A stretch of 64,000 bases of DNA, taken from assembly GCA_035395685.1 (NCBI GenBank), contig DAOPBR010000001.1:62001-126000 (forward strand), written 5' to 3'. The translations under genes were made by a program, and so were the position numbers. A model generated the notes under the pieces. That model had not been told where the DNA came from and made no database searches. It was given only the letters and a program-made list of their open reading frames with translations. This document shows positions 17,578 to 26,648 of the stretch, piece after piece; the first letter of the stretch is position 1; the number at the start of each line of letters is the position of its first letter. The DNA comes from JAKJGA01 sp029554345. Lineage in GTDB: Bacteria; Spirochaetota; UBA4802; JAFGJZ01.

Positions 17578-18213
17578 TTGTTAAATGGATCAAATATGAA
17601 AGATAATGCCGAAATAAAAATCACTTTTTCTGAATCCGAAGAAAATAATCCATTATGTTTTTTCAGTGCCAGAATAAACTTTTTCAGAAATACACCGGCA
17701 AATGCAGCATTTTCAATTATATGCAAAAATCCGGATGATATTTATTTTTCCTGCAACGAAGTAAACATTTCTCCGAAAAATACTCCGAGAAACACTTCTG
17801 AATTTATTTCAGAACGGATATATGCCGGGCTCAAACCCGGATTAAATACTATTGAATATTCTCATCCGCTTTTTATTCAAAAACGCACTGCAGGCAGTTT
17901 TATCTTCGGAAAATCCAAAGAAATATCAACAGCATTCGCCGAACTGAAACAGATTAAGGCAGTTTTCGAAAATAAAGATTTCTCAATAACCATCGAGTCA
18001 TCTTCAGATATAAAAAGTTCATTTGTCAAAGACTTGATTCTTTCTCCGTTTATAATTTTTTACGGCGGAAAAAATATCGGCGAAGAACGAGGCGTAAATT
18101 ACAAGACTAAAACAAAAAGAAAAAATAACGTTCTTTATTCTGATTTGAAATTCGGCATTGAATTTCCTGACAGAATTTCGGTAAGCATCGGCCGCAGAAG
18201 ACTTTTCCGTTAA
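17578..18213 (+). CDS. Unrecognised protein, 211 residues
   Basis: Opens with TTG at 17578, preceded by GGAG with good spacing; an ATG at 17596 is the alternative and would give 205 residues. No signal peptide or membrane segment. The residue pattern is of alternating polar and hydrophobic strands ('AFSIICKNPDDIYFSCNEVNI', 'LNTIEYSHPLFIQK'), suggesting a beta-rich fold, and a basic tail ('SIGRRRLFR'). I recognise no family. It converges on truA with a gap of 4 bases and lies alone on the plus strand between two minus-strand operons. Confidence 0.6.
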   Translation: MLNGSNMKDNAEIKITFSESEENNPLCFFSARINFFRNTPANAAFSIICKNPDDIYFSCNEVNISPKNTPRNTSEFISERIYAGLKPGLNTIEYSHPLFIQKRTAGSFIFGKSKEISTAFAELKQIKAVFENKDFSITIESSSDIKSSFVKDLILSPFIIFYGGKNIGEERGVNYKTKTKRKNNVLYSDLKFGIEFPDRISVSIGRRRLFR

Positions 18214-18217
18214 AGCT

Positions 18218-18988
18218 TCAAAATGCTGAAAGGTAAGACTCTAGCGGAGGATTATATTTTACATTCATAAAATACAACCCGTACGGCGGAGCTGTATCGC
18301 CTGATGCAAGTCGTGTTTTTTTACAAAGAATTTCCTTCATCATAACCGGATCGCTTTTACTTTTCTCAATAGAAACAAGCGTGCCTACAATAGTTCTGAT
18401 TTGATTATGAAGAAAAGCATTACCTGCAATATCAATATAAATAAGATCATCGCACTTTTCAATATCAATCCGGCTTATTTCCCTTACAGTGCCCTCGGAG
18501 GCAGAACAAGTTTTACAAAACGATGCAAAATCATGTTCTCCAATCAGATATGACGCAGACTCGCGCATTCTATCTATGTCAAGCGGAAGAGAAACCCACA
18601 TAGCCCGGTAAAGACTGAAAGGACTCCTTAAATGATGATTGTGAATAATATACCGGTATTCTCGTTCACATGCCGAATAGCGCGAGTGGAAATCGTCCGG
18701 GACAATAAAAAGATTCTTAACAGAAACATCTTTTTCGAGAATTCCGTTTATGGAAATAGCGAGCTTCTGCAGATTCATATCTCTCGGAATGTTGAAATGA
18801 ATCACCTGTCCCAAAGCATGAACTCCTGAATCGGTTCTGCCGGCAGCAGTTATTTTAACTTCTTCAGAAAAAATAATTTCTAATGCTTTTTCGACATCGC
18901 TTTGCACTGTCCGGATTTCAAGCCCTTTCTGCAATTGGAATCCGCAGAAAGCACTTCCGTCATATTGAAGAAGCGCGGCTATTCTCAC
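18218..18988 (-). CDS. truA: tRNA pseudouridine synthase A
   Basis: 256 residues, normal length. The catalytic aspartate is Asp53 in 'AGRTDSGVHALGQ'. Other family stretches are 'LQYDGSAFCGFQLQ' at the N terminus and 'FLHNQIRTIVGTLV' near residue 200. TruA makes pseudouridine at positions 38-40 of the tRNA anticodon arm. The ATG overlaps the stop of the DUF2225 gene by 4 bases. Confidence 0.96.
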   Translation of the reverse strand: MRIAALLQYDGSAFCGFQLQKGLEIRTVQSDVEKALEIIFSEEVKITAAGRTDSGVHALGQVIHFNIPRDMNLQKLAISINGILEKDVSVKNLFIVPDDFHSRYSACEREYRYIIHNHHLRSPFSLYRAMWVSLPLDIDRMRESASYLIGEHDFASFCKTCSASEGTVREISRIDIEKCDDLIYIDIAGNAFLHNQIRTIVGTLVSIEKSKSDPVMMKEILCKKTRLASGDTAPPYGLYFMNVKYNPPLESYLSAF

Positions 18989-19860
18989 TGATTAGGCTCT
19001 GGCTGACCTTTGATCTCTTCAATCATAGTATTCATTTTATCATACATTTCACGGGTCATATCAATCAAAGGACCGGGTTTTTGTTTAGTCGATTTCCCTA
19101 TTCCGAATATTCTGCTCAAGTAACGTTTCGTGCGTTCAAGATTTTCAAGTCTCTTCTGAATATCGGATTCCTTTGCACCTATTTTGACTGTAAGAGACGA
19201 GTAGAGAAAAAGAACTCCTTCATAACCCCAGTTTTTATCGGTATCAGGACCGAGATTTCCTGCGGCTTCTACAGGTTCTCCGCCGTTTTGAAACAGCTCA
19301 AGAACCATCCCGTAAAATGAATAAGCTTTGTTATAAAAAAATTCAGAGATTTTGCCGTAAGGAATATCGGGTTTCTCTTTTGCAAGATCTGAAAAAAGCC
19401 ATGCCGCACGGATGGAGGCAATTGCCCTCTTGAAAGTCGGTGCGATCTTCTTATTCCGCAAACCGTAAATATCCACAGCTAAAAGATATGAAGCAGCACC
19501 GTGAGAAAGAGTTCTATCTGAATTAAAATTAAGATTTCCAAAATATTTTTTTACAGTATCAACGCGGGCTTGAGACATGTTTCTGATTTTATCAATTTCT
19601 TCAGGAAGAAGATTTTCAAAATCTTTTTGAAAAGAAACATAAAGGCATCTTGGACAAACATTAAGAATGTATGCCATTGGATATATTTTCCCGAATTTTG
19701 CGTTCTCTTCATAAGTTCGGCGTAATTCATTGGTAAGCTTCCCTGCGATTAATCTTCCGCCTCCGGAGAATAGTTCTTCCCGAAAAAATTCATTTGAGCA
19801 TATCGGACATCTTAAAGGTGTTTTTGACCTGAAAGAAACCTTCTTAACATCATCACCCAT
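18985..19860 (-). CDS. DUF2225-family protein with zinc-binding cysteines
   Basis: 291 residues from ATG 19860, which has GAGGG about 6 bases upstream; a TTG at 19926 would add an unlikely 22-residue lead. The N terminus has 'CPICSNEF' and, about 50 residues later, 'CPRCLYV', a split zinc ribbon. The rest is helical and TPR-like ('AASYLLAVDIYGLRNKKIAPTF', 'RAAWLFSDLAKEK'). This matches DUF2225, a family frequent in spirochaetes and Firmicutes with no settled function. It heads a two-gene operon with truA. Confidence 0.85.
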   Translation of the reverse strand: MGDDVKKVSFRSKTPLRCPICSNEFFREELFSGGGRLIAGKLTNELRRTYEENAKFGKIYPMAYILNVCPRCLYVSFQKDFENLLPEEIDKIRNMSQARVDTVKKYFGNLNFNSDRTLSHGAASYLLAVDIYGLRNKKIAPTFKRAIASIRAAWLFSDLAKEKPDIPYGKISEFFYNKAYSFYGMVLELFQNGGEPVEAAGNLGPDTDKNWGYEGVLFLYSSLTVKIGAKESDIQKRLENLERTKRYLSRIFGIGKSTKQKPGPLIDMTREMYDKMNTMIEEIKGQPEPNQ

Positions 19861-19973
19861 CTTACCCTCTGTATTGGCAAAAAAGAACCAAGCAAAAATA
19901 AGTAAATTACTGCCATTATTCGCCAAAATGCGTTTTTATGATCGCCAGTGTCAGGTTTATTAAATAAAATGAA

Positions 19974-20001
19974 TAAAGAAGCGTCAAGAATTTTCCGATT
20001 A
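19974..20001 (+). promoter_or_regulatory. Possible sigma-28-like promoter
   Basis: TAAAGAAG at 19974-19981, 12-base spacer, TCCGATTA at 19994-20001 (consensus TAAAGTTT-N11-GCCGATAA). The spacer is one base long. It precedes the gene at 20032. Confidence 0.3.
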
Positions 20002-20031
20002 TAAAGGAAAGAGCAATGTCGGCAGGTAAAA

Positions 20032-20994
20032 ATGCGTACTTTTATAAAACTATTCGCAATTATAACTTTAATATCGGCCTGGTCCGGCCTATCAGCCGTA
20101 TCCCCGGCAGTGGTATCTCAGGAAGATTATGTTTATACTCTCAGCCTGATACGTGATCTGCGTATCATCGTCGACAATCTGGGAACCAATGAACAAAAGA
20201 AAAAATATGAAGAGCTCAAGACCAAATTCCAAAAAGCAACAGAAGAACATTATGGTCAGAATTTCGCACGCGGAAGTTTTCTGGAAGATGAAGCAATAAA
20301 ACCGAATGAAGAAATACCTCCAACTTCGGTTGAACTGTATTCAGACTTAAAACTGGAATTGATTATTTTCACCAAGGAAATATCAGACGGATACATTATC
20401 AGAACAAAGGAAATGCTTGATACTGTATCCACTCAGGCTATTGCCGTAATAATGGAATATGGCAGAAACAGCGGTCTCTGGAAGTATTTTTTCCGACCAA
20501 TAGATCCTTTAGTTGAAAAAAAACCATATGACACAAAGACTTATTATTATTTCTTCAAACGTCAGAAAATCGAAGCTAATCTGAAAAACGGCTACAAATG
20601 TCTCGGTGATGCAAAACGCCTCCTCGAAACACCTGATTACCTCTATATTTCTTCAAAACAGAAAAAGACTAAACGTGAAATAAATTTCATTATTGATACA
20701 TATATGGGAGTTATAAAATACTGCCGACAGGGCAAAAGAGATGCTATTGAAATTTACCATGTATTAAACGAAAAAAATCTCGGCGATATACTGAACAAGT
20801 ACAGTATCACGATGGGAATGATTACAAAGTATCCGATCTATGACGACCGTGTTCCAGAAAAATACAAACCGGATGCAGTTGATGTAGAAAAGATGCTTTT
20901 TAGAATTGAAAAAGCAAGAGTTCCTGATTATGACGCAAAAAATAAAAACGAAAGCGCAAAATCAGATGAAAAAAAGGAAACAGTAAACCCATAA
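20032..20994 (+). CDS. Exported helical protein, unknown function
   Basis: 320 residues. Residues 1-22 form a signal peptide ('LFAIITLISAWSGLSA'), so the protein is periplasmic or outer-membrane associated; no lipobox cysteine. The rest is predominantly charged and helical, with a lysine-rich low-complexity tail ('NKNESAKSDEKKET'). No family recognised. AGGT precedes the ATG. A sigma-28-like element lies upstream, so a link to motility is possible but unproven. Confidence 0.7.
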   Translation: MRTFIKLFAIITLISAWSGLSAVSPAVVSQEDYVYTLSLIRDLRIIVDNLGTNEQKKKYEELKTKFQKATEEHYGQNFARGSFLEDEAIKPNEEIPPTSVELYSDLKLELIIFTKEISDGYIIRTKEMLDTVSTQAIAVIMEYGRNSGLWKYFFRPIDPLVEKKPYDTKTYYYFFKRQKIEANLKNGYKCLGDAKRLLETPDYLYISSKQKKTKREINFIIDTYMGVIKYCRQGKRDAIEIYHVLNEKNLGDILNKYSITMGMITKYPIYDDRVPEKYKPDAVDVEKMLFRIEKARVPDYDAKNKNESAKSDEKKETVNP

Positions 20995-21050
20995 AAAAAG
21001 ATTTGCCGGTATGGACAGAATAAAACATTACTGCCCATATCGGAGTTCAA

Positions 21051-21665
21051 TTGAAAATTACTGCTGAAAAAATAACAAATTTTATAGAAGAAGAAACACG
21101 CCGGGTTAAATTCGGCGACAAGTATTTATCTTATATTAAGGAAAGAACAAAAGAATTATTTGAGAAATGCAATCCTTATTATGCTTTTGAAATTCTTCCT
21201 CCCGAAAAATCTATTTACAGCGATACAAAATACTCAAATGCGGTTTTCACTCTAACAACGGGACTGAATTCCGATGAAAATTACGATGATTACAATAAAG
21301 GACTCATTGATGATATAATCGCGTCAACACTGACCTATTATGTTCTTTACAATCTTAAAAAAAAATTATCATCAGATAATTTCACAACGGGCACACTACT
21401 TACTCCCGGCAACATGATCCCAATCGAAAAAAGTGCTGAAATATTTAATATAGTTAAGCCCGATAAAAATCTTATAAACATCAATTCAAAAATGATAATG
21501 TATCCAGGGTACTCACTTAACGGCATATATCTTAATGACGGGAAAAAGAATTCTGAATGCGCTCATTGCAAGTCATCAAAATGTCTTTATAAGAACATCA
21601 CTGAAAGAATGGATCTGTTTATAAAAAACGCGGGAGAGGATCCCGCGTTAAAAGAATCACTTTGA
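21051..21665 (+). CDS. Stand-alone protein resembling the MetH activation domain
   Basis: 204 residues, TTG start with CGGAG 5 bases upstream. The core 'DIIASTLTYYVLYNLKKKL', then 'LLTPGNMIPIEKSAEIFNI' and 'MMYPGYSLNGIY'-type sequence ending in 'SECAHCKSSKCLY' resembles the vitamin-B12-dependent methionine synthase activation domain and its free-standing relatives, whose end is a conserved cysteine cluster (here Cys-x2-Cys-x4-Cys). These relatives are found with corrinoid proteins; none is adjacent here. It overlaps the end of the convergent gene at 21657 by 9 bases. Confidence 0.65.
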   Translation: MKITAEKITNFIEEETRRVKFGDKYLSYIKERTKELFEKCNPYYAFEILPPEKSIYSDTKYSNAVFTLTTGLNSDENYDDYNKGLIDDIIASTLTYYVLYNLKKKLSSDNFTTGTLLTPGNMIPIEKSAEIFNIVKPDKNLININSKMIMYPGYSLNGIYLNDGKKNSECAHCKSSKCLYKNITERMDLFIKNAGEDPALKESL

Positions 21666-22145
21666 AGCTTTTCTTCTTTTTTCATTTAAAAAGAAGAAAA
21701 GAGAAACTATTGATAGAGATGCAAAAAATATACCGGTATTTCTTCCAAGCATGGCTCCGGAATGTCTTCTTTCAAGAAGAGTGCCGAGATAGATTGAAGT
21801 ATCCGGCGGAAAATTTCCTTTAGTTTTGACTATATTTTCCATATATGAAAGAACCTTTTTGGCAGTCATTGCATTACTGTCAAAATTCTGATAAAGGGCG
21901 AACATTTGACCGCTTTTTAGAATATTGAATGCTTCTGTATAATTCTGATTCATTTCATTCTGAGTAGAGGCGTCAATAGCATCAGTTTTTCCGGCAGATG
22001 CCTTTTCTCCGAGCGCTATAAAATTTGCGGCTTTCGGCTCTATTTTCGTTACCGAATAGAAGGAAACCGAGAATAAAAATACTGAAACAGCAAGACAAAC
22101 CATTGAAAAAACCAAATAGACCTTACCGTCATAGAAATTCTTCAT
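21657..22145 (-). CDS. Membrane protein with two transmembrane segments
   Basis: 162 residues. One membrane helix near the N terminus ('VYLVFSMVCLAVSVFLFSVSF') and one near the C terminus ('GIFFASLSIVSLFFFLNE') flank a polar extracytoplasmic loop of roughly 100 residues. The tail is basic ('EKRRKASK'), placing both termini in the cytoplasm. No family recognised. It converges with the MetH-activation-like gene. Confidence 0.6.
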   Translation of the reverse strand: MKNFYDGKVYLVFSMVCLAVSVFLFSVSFYSVTKIEPKAANFIALGEKASAGKTDAIDASTQNEMNQNYTEAFNILKSGQMFALYQNFDSNAMTAKKVLSYMENIVKTKGNFPPDTSIYLGTLLERRHSGAMLGRNTGIFFASLSIVSLFFFLNEKRRKASK

Positions 22146-22259
22146 AAATACATCCTGTAAATCTTATTTCAAATGCGCTAAAAGCGCCAGACAAACTAAT
22201 ACCAAGCAGTACAATAATTCGTCAAGAAAGATAATTCTTATGGGGTAAAAGACCGCAAA

Positions 22260-22283
22260 CCGGGAAACGCAAATGCTTCCCGG
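22260..22283. terminator. Hairpin after the gene at 22290
   Basis: CCGGGAA (22260-22266) pairs with TTCCCGG (22277-22283), with an inner GC/GC pair. The T-run expected on the minus strand is weak. Confidence 0.35.
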
Positions 22284-22289
22284 AATGAG

Positions 22290-22859
22290 TTATTTAATCA
22301 AACGCATGACAAGATCGGCATTAAGAACAGAAAGACGATTGCTGGCTGAAACATGTCCGCCGGAAAGAAAAACAGTTTCGGTGCTTTTTATCACCTTATC
22401 AATCTGGTCTCCGCCTGCCATATTTGATGCAAAAATATTTTCTGTTTCAATCTGCAGTTTTGTTAGTTTTGCAACCTCAGATGAGATATTCTGCTCAGTC
22501 ATATCAATGAGAGAACGCACATTTGACTCATTAAGATCTCTGCCTTTAAAAAGATCAACAAGAACAGCCTCATCTGCATATTTAGCGTCTTTAACAATGG
22601 ACTCAGATTTTGATCCGCCCATTGAAAGCTCTTCCAGGAGAAGATTAAGATTTTCACGTATCGTCTGATTTTTAGATAACGAACTCTGGATATTTTTAAG
22701 ATCAGAATCTATCGAATCAAGGCGTGTATTTACTTTCTTTCCGATTTCAACACTGTCAATTGATTTTGAATTTTCATCTCTAGAAGCTGATTTTTCAGAA
22801 TTCCGCTTATTATTTATTTTTGATGCAGAACCAATGATGTTATCCACATTTATATTCAT
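22290..22859 (-). CDS. Soluble helical protein, unknown function
   Basis: 189 residues, strong AGGAGGG before the ATG. The N-terminal 40 residues are polar and serine-rich ('NKRNSEKSASRDENSKSID'). Two coiled-coil-like stretches follow (about 40-75 and 110-140), and the C terminus ('NRLSVLNADLVMRLIK') is amphipathic. The opening 'MNINVDNIIGSA' and overall helical form recall flagellar accessory proteins, but that is an impression only. A weak CCGATTA-type element lies 78 bases upstream. Confidence 0.6.
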   Translation of the reverse strand: MNINVDNIIGSASKINNKRNSEKSASRDENSKSIDSVEIGKKVNTRLDSIDSDLKNIQSSLSKNQTIRENLNLLLEELSMGGSKSESIVKDAKYADEAVLVDLFKGRDLNESNVRSLIDMTEQNISSEVAKLTKLQIETENIFASNMAGGDQIDKVIKSTETVFLSGGHVSASNRLSVLNADLVMRLIK

Positions 22860-22993
22860 AACACCCTCCTTAGCGTCACATTCATCCGTGAAAGATTATG
22901 TCATATTAGAACAAAACCCTTACTGTTATGTGATTATAATCGGTTAATTTTGTCAATTAATTAAGAAAATTTGTGCTTTAAAAATAAAAAAAG

Positions 22994-23013
22994 GCGGCAT
23001 ATTGCCGCCTTTT
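22994..23013. terminator. Rho-independent terminator after the SH3 lipoprotein gene
   Basis: GGCGGCA and TGCCGCC form a perfect 7-bp stem around TAT, flanked by a run of A on the left and T on the right, so it can act in both directions. It sits just downstream of the minus-strand gene ending at 23031. Confidence 0.85.
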
Positions 23014-23030
23014 TATTCAAATAATTGCAA

Positions 23031-23759
23031 TTACTCAGCAGATTCAGTTGTTTCAGCAGCTTCTGTAGTTTCCTGCCATCCTTCATCAGATGCATCGGTC
23101 TTTCCAGCCAAACCAAGCTTTTCAGATGCAGCAGAAGAAAGAAAGCTGGCCTTTGAAGCAAGCTCTTTTAAAATGGTTTCACCTTCTTCTTTTGATTTTG
23201 CATCAGAAGAAGTATAAAGCGCTACACCTTTCTCAAAAGCTACGGCATCAGAAACATGATCTGTTGAATCCGAAAAACCGTCCTTAAGCCATCCTTCACG
23301 TGTTTTTCCGTTTTCAAGAATAACATAAGCTTTAATCCATCCGCCTTTTTCTTCGGTCATTGCTGCTATTGAACCCATTGCAGCTTTTCCCATGAGTCCG
23401 CTGCCTTCATTGTTGCGGTTATAAACTTTTACATCTTTCTGAAATACAGCGTATACTTTTTTCACAAGCCACGCGCTCTTTGTATAACCTACGCTATCAT
23501 CCGAAAGTTTAATTTTTGCTATTTTTGCGGGTTTTCCGTTATTATCGATACCGTCAAATTCTTCTAAAAGACCTACAGCTTCTCCTTTCTCCAGAGTTGC
23601 AAGCCAGTTGTTTTTTTTATTAAGTTCCTTTTCTTTATAAGCATTTGCTCTATACTGAAGATATCTTGTTTCAAGAACCTCGTCAGAGACGCCTTTTTTC
23701 TTACATGCGGCAAATGAAACCGCCAAAACAATTAAAGCTAATACAGAAATCTTTTTCAC
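23031..23759 (-). CDS. SH3-type lipoprotein
   Basis: 242 residues, starting at GTG 23759, which has GGAGG 6 bases upstream; the ATG at 23771 overlaps that ribosome site and gives a poor leader. The N terminus is a lipoprotein signal with lipobox 'SFAAC' followed by 'KKKG'. Two beta-rich repeats resembling bacterial SH3 domains follow ('LEKGEAVGLLEEFDG', 'DVKVYNRNNEGSG...EEKGGWIKAYV'). The C terminus is a polar, Glu/Thr/Ala-rich tail. Anchored in the inner or outer membrane; ligand unknown. Confidence 0.75.
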   Translation of the reverse strand: MKKISVLALIVLAVSFAACKKKGVSDEVLETRYLQYRANAYKEKELNKKNNWLATLEKGEAVGLLEEFDGIDNNGKPAKIAKIKLSDDSVGYTKSAWLVKKVYAVFQKDVKVYNRNNEGSGLMGKAAMGSIAAMTEEKGGWIKAYVILENGKTREGWLKDGFSDSTDHVSDAVAFEKGVALYTSSDAKSKEEGETILKELASKASFLSSAASEKLGLAGKTDASDEGWQETTEAAETTESAE

Positions 23760-23807
23760 CTGTTCCTCCATAATTTTTTCAAAATAAAATACATATTTTT
23801 TCTTGTG

Positions 23808-24155
23808 TCAATATATTCTTAGTTTATCGCTTATAACAGAGCGCACCGAGCTCATCATAGAAAGATACATCTTCTGATATTTCAGATAATTTTTAACGGT
23901 ATCATTAGACTCAAATTTTTTATTCAGCAGATCATACTCCGCCTTTTTTCTGAAAGCATCATCATTCTTTTCAAGCGATTCTTCTATTACCTTACCCATT
24001 TCAACAAGCTCCGCAAGGAGTCTCTGAGCGTCCAGGTCATTTTTCACTTTTGCAGAATATTCGGCGTATTGCCTGAAAACAGTGCTATCTTCTATCATTC
24101 CGAATAATTCAACAGCACTTTCAACAAGTTTTTGTTTTTCATTATCACTTGACAT
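23808..24155 (-). CDS. YlbF-family protein
   Basis: 115 residues from ATG 24155; an earlier ATG at 24188 has no ribosome site. Entirely helical, with the family pattern 'FRQYAEYSAKVKNDLDAQRLLAEL' and a second amphipathic helix 'YLKYQKMYLSMMSSVRSVI'. YlbF/YmcA relatives in Firmicutes assist RNase Y and competence regulation; the role in this lineage is unknown. Divergent from folC with a 76-base shared upstream region. Confidence 0.7.
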   Translation of the reverse strand: MSSDNEKQKLVESAVELFGMIEDSTVFRQYAEYSAKVKNDLDAQRLLAELVEMGKVIEESLEKNDDAFRKKAEYDLLNKKFESNDTVKNYLKYQKMYLSMMSSVRSVISDKLRIY

Positions 24156-24231
24156 AAACACCGTCCGGGAAATAAGAATATTGCGCATTCTAATTATTCA
24201 ACATACCGGGTCAACTTAATAATAAACATCT

Positions 24232-25458
24232 ATGAATAAAATCGAAACCATTCTTTCTTCTTTCATCAATAACGAAAAAACGCAGAAATTCGATTCTTAC
24301 GAACTTTCGAATATGAGAATAATTTCATCGCTTCTCGGAAATCCTGAAAACTCGTTCAAATCTTTTCATATCGCCGGAACAAACGGCAAGGGTTCTACAT
24401 CCGAGCATATACATTCTCTCTTAAGTACATACGGATTAAAACCCGCTCTATATACTTCACCTCATTTAATAAGAATAAACGAAAGAATAAGAACAACTTC
24501 TGATATTTCCGATGATGATCTTCTTTCAGTTATTGATGAAATCATAAAACATCCGGAATCAGCTGAGGCAACTTATTTTGATATATTGACCCTTTCGGCT
24601 TTTCTTTATTTTAAAAGGAAAAACATCTCGTATGCCGTAATCGAATGCGGTCTCGGAGGAAGACTCGATTCGACCAATATTATACTCCCCGCAGCCAGCA
24701 TCATTACAACCATATCCAAGGACCACACCCATATCCTAGGTAACAGCATTGAACAGATCACACATGAAAAATCCGGAATAATTAAGACAAATATTCCTGT
24801 CATAACTGGGTTATTACCGGATAGTGCCGCAGAAATAATCCGGCAAACCGCTTTGCGCAATGATTCACCGCTATATAGATACGGATCTGAATTCATTGCC
24901 GAAAATATACGCGAAAACGACTATGTTTCATTTGATTTCAAGTCTGACGGATTGAATATAAAAGACATCAAGATCAGCAATCATAATCCCGTTCAATGCA
25001 TCAATATGTCCATTGCCATACAATCGTGCATCGCAGCAGGCATCAATCTTAATGATGAAATAATAAAAAAATCAGGAGAGAATTTCAAGATCAAGGGAAG
25101 ATTCGAAACCTTATGCAAAAATCCTGAGATAATTTTCGATGCGGCTCATAACGAGGAATCCATTTATGCTCTCAAAAGGGTTTTGTCCTCTGACAAAAAC
25201 AAAAGAATTAAAATATTTCTTTCAATTATGAAAGATAAGGATTACAATTCTGTACTTGATATTCTGAATAGTTTTGCAAATGAAACGGTTCTTGTGAATC
25301 TTGATGACGAGCGGGCACTGCTGACAGATGGAGCCGTCAGTTCCGGCGACAAGGAAAAAATCGCATCAATGATTGACCCTGAAGCCATAAATGTTTTCAC
25401 AGGAACTTTCAGAATATATTCTCTTGCCTGCGAAATTTCTTCTTCATTACGGAGGTAA
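24232..25458 (+). CDS. folC: Folylpolyglutamate/dihydrofolate synthase
   Basis: 408 residues, slightly short for the family. The P-loop is 'HIAGTNGKGST' (about 46-56), followed by 'LYTSPHLIRINERIR', the Mur-ligase-like 'VIECGLGGRLDSTNI', 'ISKDHTHILG' and the C-terminal 'IFDAAHNEESI'. It adds glutamate to folates and possibly to dihydropteroate. It ends 2 bases before the MEMO-like gene. Confidence 0.94.
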   Translation: MNKIETILSSFINNEKTQKFDSYELSNMRIISSLLGNPENSFKSFHIAGTNGKGSTSEHIHSLLSTYGLKPALYTSPHLIRINERIRTTSDISDDDLLSVIDEIIKHPESAEATYFDILTLSAFLYFKRKNISYAVIECGLGGRLDSTNIILPAASIITTISKDHTHILGNSIEQITHEKSGIIKTNIPVITGLLPDSAAEIIRQTALRNDSPLYRYGSEFIAENIRENDYVSFDFKSDGLNIKDIKISNHNPVQCINMSIAIQSCIAAGINLNDEIIKKSGENFKIKGRFETLCKNPEIIFDAAHNEESIYALKRVLSSDKNKRIKIFLSIMKDKDYNSVLDILNSFANETVLVNLDDERALLTDGAVSSGDKEKIASMIDPEAINVFTGTFRIYSLACEISSSLRR

Positions 25459-25460
25459 GC

Positions 25461-26276
25461 ATGTACGTACGAAAAGCCGAATTTGCCGGTTCCTTTTATC
25501 CGGCCGCGAAGGAAGACCTTCTGAAATCCATTGAAAGTTCTTTTTCCCGAGTTAAAAAAATTGAAACCGGAAAAAGTGTCATGGGAATAATTTCTCCTCA
25601 TGCAGGATACGTCTATTCAGGAATTACAGCCGCTCACGGTTATTCCGTGATAGATACCGAAACTGAAACCGCAATCATACTCGCGCCTTCACACAAGGCA
25701 AATTTCAATTGCGGAAACTACATAGCACCGGCACTTTACGAAACTCCGCTTGGAAGCGTAAAAACTGAAGATTCATTTACGGAATACCTTAAAGGTAGCT
25801 CCTTTTTTTCAGAAATACGGCGTATAGACGAACTCGAACATTCTCATGAAGTCCAAATTCCATTTCTTCAGTACGTTTTAAAAGAGTTTACGGTTTTCCC
25901 TGTCATACTAGGAACAAATAATATACGAACTCTCAGAGAAATCGCTGAAAAACTTTACGAATCCGTCTCAAAATCCTCAAAAAAAATATCTGTAATTATG
26001 TCTGCAGATCTATCACACTTCCATACATATGATAAGGCTGAGAAAATTGATTCTCTTTTCATAAAATGCGCTGAGAGCTTTGACGAGTGTGAACTTGACA
26101 GCCTGCTTTCATCCGAAAAAATCGAATCATGCGGTCATGCGTCTATCGTATGCGGATTTATTCTGCTGAAACTTATGGGGGCTGAAAAACTCATATCCCT
26201 GAATTACATGAATTCAGGCGACCGCACGGGAGACAAGTCCCGTGTTGTCGGATATTATTCTGCTGCTGTAGTATAG
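25461..26276 (+). CDS. amrB: AmmeMemoRadiSam system protein B (MEMO-like)
   Basis: 271 residues. The metal-type sites of the MEMO fold are visible as 'ISPHAGYVYSG', 'LAPSHKANF', 'HSHEVQIPFLQYV', 'MSADLSHFH' and 'CGHASIVCGF'. MEMO proteins are related to extradiol dioxygenases; bacterial members often sit with AMMECR1 and radical SAM genes, which are not adjacent here. ACGGAGG precedes the ATG, and the gene is coupled to folC by a 2-base gap. Confidence 0.92.
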   Translation: MYVRKAEFAGSFYPAAKEDLLKSIESSFSRVKKIETGKSVMGIISPHAGYVYSGITAAHGYSVIDTETETAIILAPSHKANFNCGNYIAPALYETPLGSVKTEDSFTEYLKGSSFFSEIRRIDELEHSHEVQIPFLQYVLKEFTVFPVILGTNNIRTLREIAEKLYESVSKSSKKISVIMSADLSHFHTYDKAEKIDSLFIKCAESFDECELDSLLSSEKIESCGHASIVCGFILLKLMGAEKLISLNYMNSGDRTGDKSRVVGYYSAAVV

Positions 26277-26300
26277 CAGTTTGCCGTAAAACAAACTGCT
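26275..26300. terminator. Hairpin between convergent amrB and fliE
   Basis: AGCAGTTTG (26275-26283) pairs perfectly with CAAACTGCT (26292-26300) around an 8-base loop. The T-tract is weak; the position between convergent genes supports a shared terminator. Confidence 0.55.
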
Positions 26301-26308
26301 GATTCTTA

Positions 26309-26647
26309 TTATCTTAGATTCATTAGTTCACGGTAAGCTTTAATCGCTTCATCGCGTATTGTTTTTGCAAAAGTAAGAGCAACTTCAGCCTTCTGCGCCG
26401 CGATCATAACAGTATGAACATCAACCGATTCAGGCTCATAAATCATCTTTCGTGTAAGCTCTTCCGAATCAACCTGAAGATCATTGACCTTTTTAATCGA
26501 GCCGTTAAGCATATCCTTGAATGACTCGGCAACTTCTTCTCCTTCATTAGGAGAAATTTTTTCCGAATAATGGTTTGCATCGGTTGTTTTAAGGGATACG
26601 TTATGTCCCTTAGCTATATCAAAAAAAAGTGCGTCTCTTGTAATCAT
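26309..26647 (-). CDS. fliE: Flagellar hook-basal body protein FliE
   Basis: 112 residues. The C-terminal half is the FliE pattern 'SFKDMLNGSIKKVNDLQVDSEELTRKM' and 'VMIAAQKAEVALTFAKTIRDEAIKAYRELMNLR', which forms helices joining the MS ring to the rod. The start has AGGAG 9 bases upstream, located within the end of the small ORF at 26649-26801. Last gene of the flgB operon here; fliF is not downstream. Confidence 0.95.
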   Translation of the reverse strand: MITRDALFFDIAKGHNVSLKTTDANHYSEKISPNEGEEVAESFKDMLNGSIKKVNDLQVDSEELTRKMIYEPESVDVHTVMIAAQKAEVALTFAKTIRDEAIKAYRELMNLR

Positions 26648-26648
26648 A

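Noticed and set aside
19861..19926. Upstream extension of the DUF2225 protein from TTG
   Set aside because: ATG 19860 has a good GAGGG site; the extension has none.
19861..19930. Sigma-54 promoter before the DUF2225 gene
   Set aside because: GG and GC in the TTGG...TTGCC stretch are 9 bases apart rather than 10, and the conserved TGGCAC is absent.
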